From: Actinophytocola sp963729115
GTDB taxonomy: Bacteria > Actinomycetota > Actinomycetes > Mycobacteriales > Pseudonocardiaceae
Direction of reading: 5' to 3'
Assembly (NCBI GenBank): GCA_963729115.1
Contig: CAVSMR010000011.1
Location: 186,001 to 250,000, forward strand
Length of the DNA stretch: 64,000 bases
In this document: piece after piece, positions 1-8,529 of the stretch
How the letters are laid out: every line of letters starts with the position of its first letter
How positions within the stretch are numbered: position 1 is the first letter of the stretch
Made by a program: the position numbers and the translations under genes
The notes under the pieces: generated by a model
Told to the model about the DNA's origin: nothing
What the model saw: only the letters and a program-made list of their open reading frames with translations
Databases searched by the model: none

Positions 1-929
1 GCCACCTGCTTGGCCAGCGAGTTCGCCACCGCCTTCGCGATGAGCGTCTTGCCACAGCCCGGCGGGCCGTAGAGCAGGACACCCTTCGGCGGGCGCAGCT
101 CGTACTCGTGGAACAGCTCGGCGTGCAGGAACGGCAGCTCCACGGCGTCGCGGATCTGCTCGATCTGCCGGAACAGGCCGCCGATCGACGCGTAGTCGAC
201 GTCCGGCACCTCCTCCAGCACCAGGTCCTCGACCTCGGCCTTGGGCACCCGCTCGTAGGCGTACCCGGACTTCGAGTCCACCAGCAGCGAGTCACCCGGC
301 TTGAGCGTCGCCTCCCGCAGGGGGTCGGCGAGCCAGACCACGCGCTCCTCGTCGGCGTGCCCGACGACCAGCGCACGTGCCGGCGGCACGCCCTCCTCCT
401 GCTCGGCAAGCAGCTCGCGCAGCGTCGACACCTCGCCGATGCGCTCGAAGTCACCCGCCTCCACGATGGTCAGCGCCTCGTTCAGCCGGACCGACTGGCC
501 GCGGCGTAACTGGTCGACCTCGACCGCCGGGGACGCCGCGACCCGCATCCTGCGGCCCGCGGTGAACACGTCGACCGTGCTGTCCTCGTGGCTCGCCAGG
601 AAGACGCCGTAGCCGCTCGGCGGCTGGGCCAGGCGGTCCACTTCCTCCCGCAGCGCCAGCAGCTGACTCCGCGCCTCGCGCAGCGTCTCGACCAGCTTGG
701 CGTTGCGCTCGGTCAGCTGGCTGACACGCTCCGACGCTTCCGCGAGCCGCTGCTCGAGCAGCCGCGCATGGCGAGGCGAGTCCGTGAGCTTCCGGCGCAG
801 CAGCGCTACTTCCTCTTCGAGGAACCGGATCTGAGCCGCCTCCGACGGTTCGTGCCCCGACCCCGCCTCAGGTCCAGCGCCATGCTCGTCGGCCTCCTCG
901 GGCCGACCACCGGGACGATCGTGCTGCAT
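1..929 (-). CDS. mpa: Proteasome-associated AAA ATPase Mpa/ARC (C-terminus beyond window)
   Basis: This is the AAA ATPase that unfolds pupylated proteins and feeds them to the actinobacterial 20S proteasome. About 309 N-terminal residues are visible. A long charged coiled coil (about residues 33-100) captures Pup, and an interdomain beta-barrel region follows. The start of the AAA module is present, with Walker A GPPGCGKT near residue 290. The gene runs off the left edge, so Walker B, the sensor motifs and the C-terminal proteasome-docking tail are not seen. The ATG at 929 has a strong GGGAGGAGG-type ribosome site just upstream. Family identity is very secure from the coiled coil plus the PPKGVLLYGPPGCGKT stretch. 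The dop and pup genes normally lie further left. Confidence 0.96.
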   Translation of the reverse strand, partial: MQHDRPGGRPEEADEHGAGPEAGSGHEPSEAAQIRFLEEEVALLRRKLTDSPRHARLLEQRLAEASERVSQLTERNAKLVETLREARSQLLALREEVDRLAQPPSGYGVFLASHEDSTVDVFTAGRRMRVAASPAVEVDQLRRGQSVRLNEALTIVEAGDFERIGEVSTLRELLAEQEEGVPPARALVVGHADEERVVWLADPLREATLKPGDSLLVDSKSGYAYERVPKAEVEDLVLEEVPDVDYASIGGLFRQIEQIRDAVELPFLHAELFHEYELRPPKGVLLYGPPGCGKTLIAKAVANSLAKQV

Positions 930-1182
930 GTCGGCACCTCCTCCCGTCAATTCTCCTACCGCCCACGGTACCGGTGCATACCGACAAGAGAAGAGGATCC
1001 AGATCTCGGAACTGTCGCGTCACATCGCAGAAACCGATTCGGACCCGAGTAGATTGCGCCATCTCAGCGAGTCGTGGAACCACGCACCCGCTACGGTGCG
1101 TCAGGTACGTTGCCGACGCTCCCGATGCAGGCGTCCACACCAGACTTGGCGACGTGCTCGCCGCGATGCAAGGAGAAGTTCG

Positions 1183-1863
1183 ATGACGCAACCGCCGCAG
1201 CAGCCCGGGCAGTGGGGCGGCCAGCCGGGGCACGGAGGGCAACCCGGCCCTGGTCAGCAGCCAGGTGGCTATCCGCAGCAGGGTGGTTACCCGCAGCAGG
1301 GCGGGTACCCGCAGCAGGGTGGTTACCCACCGTCCGGCCCGCAGCCGCAGCAGGCCGGCGGATTCGGACAACCCGACCAATTCGGACAGCAGGCCCCTTA
1401 CGGCCAGCCGGGTGGTTACGGTCACGGACCGCAAAAGAAGAGCAAGATGCCGTGGATCCTGGCCGGCGGCGGGGCGGTCGTCGTGGCCGTCGCGGTCGTC
1501 CTCGTGATCGTGTTCACGGGGGGCGGCGGCTCTGGCAGCGCTCAAGGAGTAGCCGAGGATGCCGTCGCCGCGTTCAACGCCAAGGACGCCAGCAAGCTCA
1601 ACGAGCTCGCCTGCGACTCGGCCAAGCAGGAGGCCGGCACGATCGACCCGAAGGACCTCGAGCCGGGTGAGGGCATCTCGGTGAAGGCGTCGCTCGGCGA
1701 GGTCAAGGAGAACGGCGACACGGCGACCGCGGAGATGAAGGTCGCACTGTCCGGCGACCTGCCGGAAGGCCTGCCGGAGGGCACCGGCGACACGACGCTG
1801 ACCATGCAGCTGGCCGACGAGAGCGGCTGGTGCATCAAGGACATCAAGACGCCGACCAGCTGA
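1183..1863 (+). CDS. Pro/Gly/Gln-rich single-TM protein with extracytoplasmic DUF4878-like domain (array member 1)
   Basis: A 226-residue protein of unknown function. The first 80 residues are low complexity, with three GGYPQQ-type repeats. A basic KKSKMPW stretch and one hydrophobic helix (about 88-110) follow, then an outer domain of about 110 residues. The outer domain starts with a VAEDAVAAFNAKDASKL helix and carries two cysteines, one after that helix (LACDS) and one near the end (GWCIK). This layout matches DUF4878/lumazine-binding-like NTF2-fold proteins. The ATG was chosen because AAGGAGAAG lies 8 bases upstream. It is divergent from mpa and is the first of five look-alike genes. Two cysteines at matching places suggest a disulfide (inference). 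Confidence 0.8.
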   Translation: MTQPPQQPGQWGGQPGHGGQPGPGQQPGGYPQQGGYPQQGGYPQQGGYPPSGPQPQQAGGFGQPDQFGQQAPYGQPGGYGHGPQKKSKMPWILAGGGAVVVAVAVVLVIVFTGGGGSGSAQGVAEDAVAAFNAKDASKLNELACDSAKQEAGTIDPKDLEPGEGISVKASLGEVKENGDTATAEMKVALSGDLPEGLPEGTGDTTLTMQLADESGWCIKDIKTPTS

Positions 1864-1893
1864 CTCGAGCCGCCGCTACGACTCGATCACGAT

Positions 1894-1926
1894 CGCCGCC
1901 GGGCCGGTCCCGGCGGCGTTCGTCGT
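1894..1926 (+). terminator. Hairpin terminator after array member 1
   Basis: Perfect 10-bp arms (CGCCGCCGGG at 1894-1903 and CCCGGCGGCG at 1909-1918) enclose a 5-base loop. A T-rich run, TTCGTCGTTTT, follows. This looks like an intrinsic terminator separating member 1 from member 2. Confidence 0.7.
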
Positions 1927-2023
1927 TTTCGTGGCCATACGATGTGTTCCTGGGGGAACGGGTCGTTCGACGGCTCCGTCTAGCTTGTTTGTCGGTATCA
2001 CGTACGAAGGAGTCCGGGCCCAG

Positions 2024-2719
2024 ATGACCTACCCACCGCAGCAGCCGGGTCCATACGGGCAGGACCCGTACGGTCAGCAGCAGCCGCCGCCGCAGACACC
2101 GCCCTACGGCGGGCAGCCGCAGACGCCGCCCTACGGCGGGCAGTCGTCCTACCAGGGGCTCGGCAGCTACGGCCCGCCGCCGCCTCCGCCCCCGAAGAAG
2201 CGCAACACCGGCATGATCGTCGCGATCGTGCTCATCGTCCTGCTGGTACTCGGCGGCGGTGGCGTCGCGATCTTCGTCCTCACCAAGGGCGACGACAAGA
2301 ACAACGCGGCCGACGACAAGGCGACCACGTCCTCCGCCGACGAGCCGACCGACACCACCGGCGAGACGACCGAAGAGACCACCGACGACAACCCGAGCGG
2401 TGCGACCAACACGCCCGACGACGTGCGCGACGCCTACATGCAGGCGTACGAGAGCAAGAGCTTCACCAGCGTCGTGGACAGCGCGTGCGCGGCCTACAAG
2501 AGCAAGTACGGCACCGACACCTCCAGCCTCGAGAAGACCCTGGAGCCCTACGACATCACCGCCACCGCGAACGGCGAGCCCGACGTCAACGGCAACACGG
2601 CCACCGCGAACATCGACCTCGAACTCGCCCAGGGCGGCACCACGGAGAAGCCGAGCATCTTCATCAAGATCGTCGAAGAGGACGGCGAGTGGCGCTTCTG
2701 CGGTGAGGGTGAGGCCTGA
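2024..2719 (+). CDS. Pro-rich single-TM protein with extracytoplasmic Cys domain (array member 2)
   Basis: A 231-residue protein of unknown function with the same architecture as its neighbours. The soluble head has PPYGGQ repeats and ends in a run of prolines and KKR. One TM helix (about 64-84) follows, then a Thr/Glu/Asp-rich linker and an outer domain beginning VRDAYMQAYESKSF. That domain has cysteines in DSACAAYK and in the final WRFCGEG. The ATG at 2024 follows a ribosome-site-like GAAGGAG about 13 bases upstream. The next gene begins about 30 bases after the stop, so members 2-4 form a likely operon. Function is unknown; substrate sensing or cell-wall association would be guesses. Confidence 0.8.
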   Translation: MTYPPQQPGPYGQDPYGQQQPPPQTPPYGGQPQTPPYGGQSSYQGLGSYGPPPPPPPKKRNTGMIVAIVLIVLLVLGGGGVAIFVLTKGDDKNNAADDKATTSSADEPTDTTGETTEETTDDNPSGATNTPDDVRDAYMQAYESKSFTSVVDSACAAYKSKYGTDTSSLEKTLEPYDITATANGEPDVNGNTATANIDLELAQGGTTEKPSIFIKIVEEDGEWRFCGEGEA

Positions 2720-2751
2720 TCACCGACCGGCCACTGCTGCGACGGGCCGGC

Positions 2752-3219
2752 ATGCTCGCCGTCCTGATGCTGGCGGCGTTGCTGATCCTCGGCCTGCTCG
2801 GCCTGGGCGTGTACCTGCTGTTCTTCCGCTCGGACCCGCCGCCCGGGGCCGGTGAGGCACGGCCCGGGACGAGCGCGCCGGCCACTCCCGGGTCGACACC
2901 GGACGGCGAGGAGTCCGGCGGTGGTTCGGGGCCGGCGGACACCGCGGAGCCGGGCCCGGGGAACACCGACGAACTGGAGCGGACGGCCCGCGACTACGTT
3001 GACGCGGTGAACGGTCGGGACGAGACCGCCGCGAAGGCGCTCACCTGCGAGCGCACGAACCCCGGGACGCTGTACTCGGTCACCGGGGGCCGCGAGGTCC
3101 GCCTCGGCTCGGTCGAGGTGTTGGAAGGCGCCGTCGGCACCGCTCAGCTGCGGGTCGGCGACGGCGAGACCGCGTTGTTACTGGAGAAGCGGGAGGACCG
3201 CTGGTGCGTGGCGATCTGA
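2752..3219 (+). CDS. Single-TM protein with extracytoplasmic Cys domain, short head (array member 3)
   Basis: A 155-residue protein when started at the ATG. It has an N-terminal hydrophobic helix, a Gly/Pro/Ser-rich linker, then an outer domain beginning with the TARDYVDAVNGRDE helix and ending DRWCVAI. The cysteine pair (LTCERT and RWC) matches the other members. Unlike the others it lacks the long cytoplasmic head. No ribosome site precedes the ATG. Translation of the 11 upstream codons gives ITDRPLLRRAG, a plausible basic pre-TM sequence, and it begins at an ATC codon at 2719 behind a GGTGAGG. A non-standard start is therefore possible. It overlaps the end of member 2 in that reading. Confidence 0.75.
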   Translation: MLAVLMLAALLILGLLGLGVYLLFFRSDPPPGAGEARPGTSAPATPGSTPDGEESGGGSGPADTAEPGPGNTDELERTARDYVDAVNGRDETAAKALTCERTNPGTLYSVTGGREVRLGSVEVLEGAVGTAQLRVGDGETALLLEKREDRWCVAI

Positions 3220-3229
3220 GGGCGGCGCT

Positions 3230-3856
3230 ATGACTGACGAGTTGGAACCGGAGCGGGAGCCCGCCGACAAGCCGGCTGGCGAACCAGCCGGCGAACCGGC
3301 CGGTGAGAACGCCGATGCGGCCACTGATGAGCGCGGGGACGAGGGCGGCTCCGGTCGCCGGACGATGATCATGATCATCGCGGCCGCGGTCGTCGTGCTC
3401 GCGGCGATCGGCGTGGGGATCTACCTGATCGCGACGTCCGGCGAGAACGACGTCGCGGACCCGGCGGCGCCGACGATCACCGACCCGGCCCAGCCCGAGC
3501 CGCCCGCGTCGACCCCGCCGCCGTCCGAGCCGCCCGCGTCGTCCGCGCCGCCCGCCTCGAAGACGCCCCCGCCGGTGGCCGACAAGAACGTGGCGGCCGC
3601 CCGCTCGACCGCCGAGCAGGCCGCGTCCGCGATCAACGAGCGCGACGTCGCCGCCATCAAGCAGCTGAGCTGCGACCCGGACACGGTCGGTTCCGCCGAT
3701 GCGTTCCCGCCCGAGGCCACCGCCCGGCTGGCGCAGAACCCCGAGGTCACCGGCGACAAGGCGACCGCACAGATCGAGCTGTCGATCGCCGGGAGCGAGC
3801 CGACGGTCGTCCCGCTGCCGCTGGAGAAGCGCGGCGGCAAGTGGTGCGTGCCGTAG
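3230..3856 (+). CDS. Acidic-head single-TM protein with extracytoplasmic Cys domain (array member 4)
   Basis: A 208-residue protein. The head is acidic, with three tandem AGEP repeats (about residues 17-28). A helix of about 22 hydrophobic residues (MIMIIAAAVVVLAAIGVGIY) follows, then a Pro/Ser linker, then an outer domain starting with AARSTAEQAASAINERD. It carries cysteines in LSCDPD and the terminal KWCVP. The ATG is 10 bases after member 3 ends, supporting co-transcription. Its 3' end faces trmI with a 22-base gap. Function unknown; clearly a paralogue of its neighbours by layout and by the WC-type ending. Confidence 0.78.
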   Translation: MTDELEPEREPADKPAGEPAGEPAGENADAATDERGDEGGSGRRTMIMIIAAAVVVLAAIGVGIYLIATSGENDVADPAAPTITDPAQPEPPASTPPPSEPPASSAPPASKTPPPVADKNVAAARSTAEQAASAINERDVAAIKQLSCDPDTVGSADAFPPEATARLAQNPEVTGDKATAQIELSIAGSEPTVVPLPLEKRGGKWCVP

Positions 3857-3878
3857 CCGGTCACGCGGTCCGGGCGGG

Positions 3879-4736
3879 TCAGGCGCGCTGAGCCCGGCGC
3901 TGCAGCCGGGGCGGCACCACGCCTTCGGCCAGGCGCCGGGCGAACAGCACGAACGCCGTGTGCGCCACCATCCGGTGTTCGGGGCGCACGGCCAGGCCGA
4001 CCACGTGCCACGGGCGCATCAGCGTCTCCCACGCCTGCGGCTCGGTCCAGCACTGCTGCTCGCGCAGCGCTTCGGTGACCTTGGACAGCTGGGTCGTCGT
4101 CGCCACGTAGACGACCAGCACGCCGCCCGGGATCACGCTGCGCGCCGCGACCGCCAGCACCTCCCACGGGGAGAGCATGTCGAGGATCATGCGATCGACC
4201 TCGCCCCCGCCGTCGCCATCGAATTCAGCCGCGTGCTCGGCGAGGTCGCGGACGCGCAGATCCCAGTTCTTGGGCCGCTCGCCGAAGAAGGCGGTCACGT
4301 TCCGCTCGGCGTGCTCGGCGTGGTCGGCCCGCACCTCGTAGGAGGTCACCTGTCCCTCGGGGCCGACCGCCCGCAGCAGTGAGCAGGTCAGCGCGCCGGA
4401 CCCGGCGCCGGCCTCGAGCACGCGGGCGCCGGGGAAGATGTCGCCCCACATGATGATCTGGCCGGCATCCTTGGGGTAGATGACCTGCGCACCGCGTGGC
4501 ATGGACAGGACGTAGTCGGCGAGCAGCGGGCGCAGCGCGAGGTAGGCCGTACCGCCGACGGACGTGACGAGCGAGCCCTCCGGCCGCCCGATGAGATCGT
4601 CGTGGGCGACCGCGCCGCGGTGCGTGTGGTACTCGGCGCCGGGGGTGAGCACGAGGGTGTAGTGCCGGCCCTTGGGATCGGTGAGCTGAACCCGGTCCCC
4701 CTCCCGAAACGGTCCGCTCGCCCTGACCTCCGTCAC
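3879..4736 (-). CDS. trmI: tRNA (adenine-58-N1)-methyltransferase TrmI
   Basis: This 285-residue SAM-dependent enzyme makes m1A at position 58 of the tRNA T-loop, working as a tetramer in the cytoplasm. The N-terminal beta domain (about 1-75) is followed by a Rossmann methyltransferase fold with motif I VLEAGAGSGALT (about 106-117). The DRMILDMLSPWE stretch holds the active-site acidic region. Length matches the mycobacterial enzyme, Rv2118c in M. tuberculosis, which also sits near mpa. The GTG start at 4736 is preceded by GGAGGGAG. It interrupts the array of TM proteins but points the opposite way. Confidence 0.95.
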   Translation of the reverse strand: MTEVRASGPFREGDRVQLTDPKGRHYTLVLTPGAEYHTHRGAVAHDDLIGRPEGSLVTSVGGTAYLALRPLLADYVLSMPRGAQVIYPKDAGQIIMWGDIFPGARVLEAGAGSGALTCSLLRAVGPEGQVTSYEVRADHAEHAERNVTAFFGERPKNWDLRVRDLAEHAAEFDGDGGGEVDRMILDMLSPWEVLAVAARSVIPGGVLVVYVATTTQLSKVTEALREQQCWTEPQAWETLMRPWHVVGLAVRPEHRMVAHTAFVLFARRLAEGVVPPRLQRRAQRA

Positions 4737-4811
4737 CCTGCTCCCTCCGCTCGAGTCCGCGTGACACTACTCTGTCGGCCGCGCGCACCTGTCGATCACC
4801 AGGGGGAGATC

Positions 4812-5603
4812 ATGACGTACCCGCCGCAGCCGCCCGGACCGCCCGGGCCGTACAACCAGGGGCCCTACAACCAGGATCCGTACAACCAGGGCCCGTACAA
4901 CCAGGGCCCGCCCGGCCAGCCGCCGTGGATGCAGGGACCGCAGGGCGGCTTCCCCCCGGTCGGCCCGCCGCCGAAGCGGCGCACGGGGCTGATCACCGCG
5001 CTGATCATCGTGGCGGTCCTGGTCGTCGGCGGTGGTGGCGTCGGCGCGTACCTGTTGCTGCGCGAGGACGAGCGAGGCAAGGGCTCGGGCGGGAGCGGCG
5101 ACGAGGGCGGCGGCGCGCGGGTGGCGGCCCAGACCTACGTCCGCGAACTGGAGAACCTGCTCAACACGCCGCTGCCGGAGGTCGACCCGGCCAAGCTCGA
5201 GCCGGTCACCTGCGCCGACGACTTCGCGAAGATGTCGGACGACATCGAGGACGCGAAGGACGTCGGCAAGAGCGCCAGCGCGTCGCCCGGCAACGAACGG
5301 AAGATCCGCCTCCGGCTCAAGGACTTCGAGCGAACGGCCGACGGCGCCACGTTCACGATGACCGAGCGTGTCGTCGGCGACTCCGACGCCGACAGCAAGG
5401 ACCTGACGGTCGCCAAGGAGGGCGGCGACTGGAGGGTCTGCGGCTTCTTCGACGCGGGTAGCAGCGAACCCGGCGGCGGCAGCGAACCCAGCGGCGAACC
5501 CAGTGGCGAGCCGAGCAGCGAACCCAGTGGCGGCCCGGGCAGCGAGGACAGCGACCCGCCGGCGAGCGGCGAGGTCCCGCCGAACCCGTTCCCGACCCGC
5601 TAG
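4812..5603 (+). CDS. Pro/Tyr/Gln-rich single-TM protein with Ser/Pro/Gly tail (array member 5)
   Basis: A 263-residue protein of unknown function. The head contains four to five PYNQG repeats encoded by near-identical 15-bp DNA units (about 4850-4910). KRR and a TM helix (about 58-80) follow. The outer domain has VAAQTYVRELENLL, a cysteine in PVTCADD and a terminal WRVCGFF. It ends in a SEPSGEPSGEPSSEP-type tail that the other members lack, encoded by a GC-rich repeat at about 5460-5540. The ATG at 4812 has GGGGGAG upstream. It is divergent from trmI and its last four bases overlap the convergent protease gene. Confidence 0.8.
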   Translation: MTYPPQPPGPPGPYNQGPYNQDPYNQGPYNQGPPGQPPWMQGPQGGFPPVGPPPKRRTGLITALIIVAVLVVGGGGVGAYLLLREDERGKGSGGSGDEGGGARVAAQTYVRELENLLNTPLPEVDPAKLEPVTCADDFAKMSDDIEDAKDVGKSASASPGNERKIRLRLKDFERTADGATFTMTERVVGDSDADSKDLTVAKEGGDWRVCGFFDAGSSEPGGGSEPSGEPSGEPSSEPSGGPGSEDSDPPASGEVPPNPFPTR

Positions 5604-6718
5604 TACCGCCCGGTCAGCCCCGCGCGCAGGTCCTCCCGCAGGAGCACCCCGGCCGGCCGGCCCTCCTGGTCCACCACCAGGAACTGCCAGGCCGCGGTCT
5701 CCGCGACGCGCTCGACGATGTCCTCCCCCGGCTCGGAGTCCAGCAGCACCGACTCCGGCCGGATCGGTTCGGCCGCCTGCTCGGCGGGCGCCATCGGCGA
5801 GCGTTCGGCGAGCCGCTCCGCCGCGTACGGGTCGAGCAGGCCCGCGGCCACGCCGTCCGCGCGGACGAGCACCACGCCGCGGCCGGCGGCGGCGCCCAGC
5901 GCGTCGGCGACCGGGCTCTCCGCGGGCAGCTGCAGGATCGGCCGGGTCAGGTCGGCGAGCGTGAGCCCCTCGGGCCAGCCGCGGCGCTGGTCGGCGGCGA
6001 GCTCGCCGCGCGCGCCGGAGGCGACGAACCACGCGGTCAGCGCGCACACGCCCAGCCGCAGCCAGCGGTCCGGGCTCTCGGTGGCCAGGCCCCACAACGC
6101 CCACAGCATCAGCAGCCCGGCGACGAGCCAGCCGCCGACCACCGCGGCCTTCGTGCCGATGCTCCGCTCCCCCGACACGGCCCACACGCCGGCCCGCAGC
6201 ATCCGCCCACCGTCGAGCGGGAGGCCGGGCAGCAGGTTGAACACGGCGACCGCGACGTTGGCCACGGCGCACTCGAGGACCAGCAGCCACACCGGCCCCT
6301 CGGCCGGCATGAACACGAGAACGAGCCCGCACAGGCCGGCGAGCACGGCCGACACCGCGGGCCCCGCGGCGGCGATCACGCCCTCGTGTGCCGGTCGTCG
6401 CGGGGTACGGGTGATCTCGGCGAGCCCGCCCAGCAGGAACAGCCGCAGCCGCCGCACCGGGATCCCGAGGTGCAGGGCGACCACGCAGTGACCGAGCTCG
6501 TGGGCCAGCACCGACGCGCCGAGCAGGATCGCGAACGCGGCCGCGAGCAGGATCGACACCACGGCCGTGGCGTGCGGGAGGAAGCGCTCGACGAGCGGCG
6601 CGTACAGCACGATGACCGCGACCGAGCCGATCCACCAGGACGGCGAGAGGAGCACGGGCACGCCACGGAACCGGAACAGCAGCAGGCCGCCGTCCCGTTC
6701 CTGGCTCCACGTACTCAC
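5600..6718 (-). CDS. Site-2-type intramembrane zinc metalloprotease (M50) with CBS-like tail
   Basis: A 372-residue polytopic membrane protease of the M50/Rip3-like class. The zinc motif HELGH (about residue 73) lies in a hydrophobic segment. The second metal motif is in NLLPGLPLDGGRML (about 148-161). At least five other hydrophobic segments are visible. The last 110 residues look like a degenerate CBS pair (SPVADALGAAAGRGVVLV and AWQFLVVDQEGRPAGVLL). Such proteins cut membrane-bound substrates such as anti-sigma factors; the substrate here is unknown. The GTG at 6718 gives VSTWSQERDGG, and its AGGTGAG context fits better than a longer N-terminus. An RecB-like gene diverges from it. Confidence 0.9.
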   Translation of the reverse strand: MSTWSQERDGGLLLFRFRGVPVLLSPSWWIGSVAVIVLYAPLVERFLPHATAVVSILLAAAFAILLGASVLAHELGHCVVALHLGIPVRRLRLFLLGGLAEITRTPRRPAHEGVIAAAGPAVSAVLAGLCGLVLVFMPAEGPVWLLVLECAVANVAVAVFNLLPGLPLDGGRMLRAGVWAVSGERSIGTKAAVVGGWLVAGLLMLWALWGLATESPDRWLRLGVCALTAWFVASGARGELAADQRRGWPEGLTLADLTRPILQLPAESPVADALGAAAGRGVVLVRADGVAAGLLDPYAAERLAERSPMAPAEQAAEPIRPESVLLDSEPGEDIVERVAETAAWQFLVVDQEGRPAGVLLREDLRAGLTGRY

Positions 6719-6823
6719 CTGTGCAGAGTATGGGTCTTCGTGTGGGTACGCAGTGACGCCCCGCGCCGACACGCGTGCGGCGGGCTCCCCGGAGTGTCGG
6801 TGCCCTCGCCTAGGGTCTGTGCC

Positions 6824-7702
6824 ATGACCGAGATCGCCGAGCTCCCCGAGACCGCCGACGTCCCGGCGCCGCGGAGACCGGCACTGTCGCCGTCACGGGC
6901 CGGGGACTTCAAGCAGTGCCCGCTGCTCTACCGGTTCCGCGCCGTCGACCGGCTGCCGGAGACCCCGTCGCCGGCGCAGGTCCGCGGCATCGTCGTGCAC
7001 GCGGTGCTGGAGGAGCTGTTCGGCCTGCCGGCCGCGGAGCGGACCCCGGACCGGGCGCACGCGCTGCTGTCGCCGGTGTGGCAGCGGTCGCGCGAGGAGC
7101 GCCCGGAGCTCGCCGAGCTGTTCACCGACGACGAGGCGCTCGCCGGCTGGCTCGAGTCGGCGAGCCGGCTGATCGACGGCTACTTCACGCTGGAGGACCC
7201 GCGCCGCCTCGACCCGGAGGCGCGGGAGCTGCTGGTCGAGACCGAGCTGAGCTCGGGCGTGCTGCTGCGCGGGTACATCGACCGGCTCGACGTGGCGCCG
7301 ACCGGCGAGATCCGGGTGGTCGACTACAAGACGGGCACGGCGCCGCGGGAGATCGGCGAGGCCAAGGCGCTGTTCCAGATGAAGTTCTACGCGCTGGTGC
7401 TGTGGCGGCTGCGCGGTGCGGTGCCCCGCCAGCTGCGGCTGATGTACCTGGCGGACCGCCAGTCGCTGACCTACACCCCGGACGAGGCGGAGCTGACCCG
7501 CTTCGAGCGGACCCTCGACGCCGTATGGCAGGCGATCCTGCGCGCGGGCAAGACCGGCGACTTCCGGCCCAACAAGAGCCGGCTGTGCGACTGGTGCGCG
7601 CACCAGTCGCGGTGCCCGGCGTTCGGCGGCACCCCGCCGGAGTACCCGGGCTGGCCGGAGCCGGACCCGGGCGAGGAGACCCCGCTCGACCGCGCCGACT
7701 GA
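6824..7702 (+). CDS. RecB-family PD-(D/E)XK exonuclease with 4Fe-4S cysteines
   Basis: A 292-residue stand-alone nuclease related to the C-terminal nuclease domain of RecB/AddB and to Cas4. The catalytic core is GYIDRLD followed by VVDYKTG (about 146-172). One cysteine near the N-terminus (FKQCPLLYRF) and three near the C-terminus (LCDWCAHQSRC) match the iron-sulfur-binding pattern of this group. M. tuberculosis has a homologue (Rv2119) beside trmI, so the position is conserved. The ATG at 6824 is preceded by the end of the divergent protease promoter region. Role is probably DNA repair; the exact substrate is not established. Confidence 0.9.
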   Translation: MTEIAELPETADVPAPRRPALSPSRAGDFKQCPLLYRFRAVDRLPETPSPAQVRGIVVHAVLEELFGLPAAERTPDRAHALLSPVWQRSREERPELAELFTDDEALAGWLESASRLIDGYFTLEDPRRLDPEARELLVETELSSGVLLRGYIDRLDVAPTGEIRVVDYKTGTAPREIGEAKALFQMKFYALVLWRLRGAVPRQLRLMYLADRQSLTYTPDEAELTRFERTLDAVWQAILRAGKTGDFRPNKSRLCDWCAHQSRCPAFGGTPPEYPGWPEPDPGEETPLDRAD

Positions 7703-7745
7703 CGTGCCGTGCCGATCATGGTGAACGTCCGCTAACTTCGCGGTC

Positions 7746-8525
7746 ATGAGCGACGCCTTCTACGAGCCTCTCGGCGACGGCCGGTTCGCCTCGACGGTGC
7801 ACACGACCGGGCCGTGGTCGGCGCAGTCGCAGCACCTGGGTCCGCCGAGCGCGTTGCTCGTGCGTGCACTCGAGGAGCTGCCGGCGGCCGCGCCGATGCT
7901 GCTCGCCCGCGTCACGGTCGAGGTCCTCGGACCCGTGCCGGTCGCGGAGCTGTCGGTCACGGCCGGGATCGAGCGGCCCGGGCGGGCGGTGGAGCTGCTG
8001 GGTGCGGAGCTGTCCGCCGGTGGCCGGACGGTGGCGCGGGCCCGCGCGTGGCGCCACCTGCGCTCGGACACCGCGGCGCTCGCGGTCGTCGTCGACGAGC
8101 CGCTGGCCCCGCCGGCGGACGGGGAGGTGATGCAGCGCCCGGACAGCTGGGGGTTCGGTTACCTGGACGCGATGCAGTGGCGCGCCCTGGTCGGCCACCT
8201 GGGCAAGCCGGGCCCGGCCACGGTGTGGGCGCGGCAGGGCGTGGACCTGGTCGCGGGCGAGCCGCCGACGGGGCTGCAGCGCCTGTTCGTGGTCGCGGAC
8301 TCGGGCAACGGCGTGTCGAGCCGGATGGATCCGCACGAGTGGCTGTTCATCAACTCCGAGCTGACCGTCCACCTGTACCGCGAGCCGGCTGGCGAGTGGA
8401 TCGCCCTCGACGCGACGACGGCCATCGGCCCGGACGGCGTCGGCACGGCGTTCTCCGTGCTGCACGACCTGGACGGACCAGTCGGCCGCGGCGCCCAGGC
8501 CCTGCTGATCCGGCCCCAGCGCTGA
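7746..8525 (+). CDS. Thioesterase family protein (double hot-dog, TesB-like)
   Basis: A 259-residue soluble protein of the acyl-CoA thioesterase superfamily. The N-terminus has the FYEPLGDGRFASTVHTTGPW stretch and a GPPSALLVRALEE helix typical of actinobacterial double hot-dog thioesterases. The second half has DPHEWLFINSELTVHLYR, the usual location of the catalytic Asp/Ser/Thr of TesB-like enzymes. The acyl substrate cannot be told. The ATG at 7746 is only 43 bases after the nuclease gene, so the two may share a transcript. It converges on hisG with a 4-base gap. Confidence 0.82.
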   Translation: MSDAFYEPLGDGRFASTVHTTGPWSAQSQHLGPPSALLVRALEELPAAAPMLLARVTVEVLGPVPVAELSVTAGIERPGRAVELLGAELSAGGRTVARARAWRHLRSDTAALAVVVDEPLAPPADGEVMQRPDSWGFGYLDAMQWRALVGHLGKPGPATVWARQGVDLVAGEPPTGLQRLFVVADSGNGVSSRMDPHEWLFINSELTVHLYREPAGEWIALDATTAIGPDGVGTAFSVLHDLDGPVGRGAQALLIRPQR

Positions 8526-8529
8526 GGCG

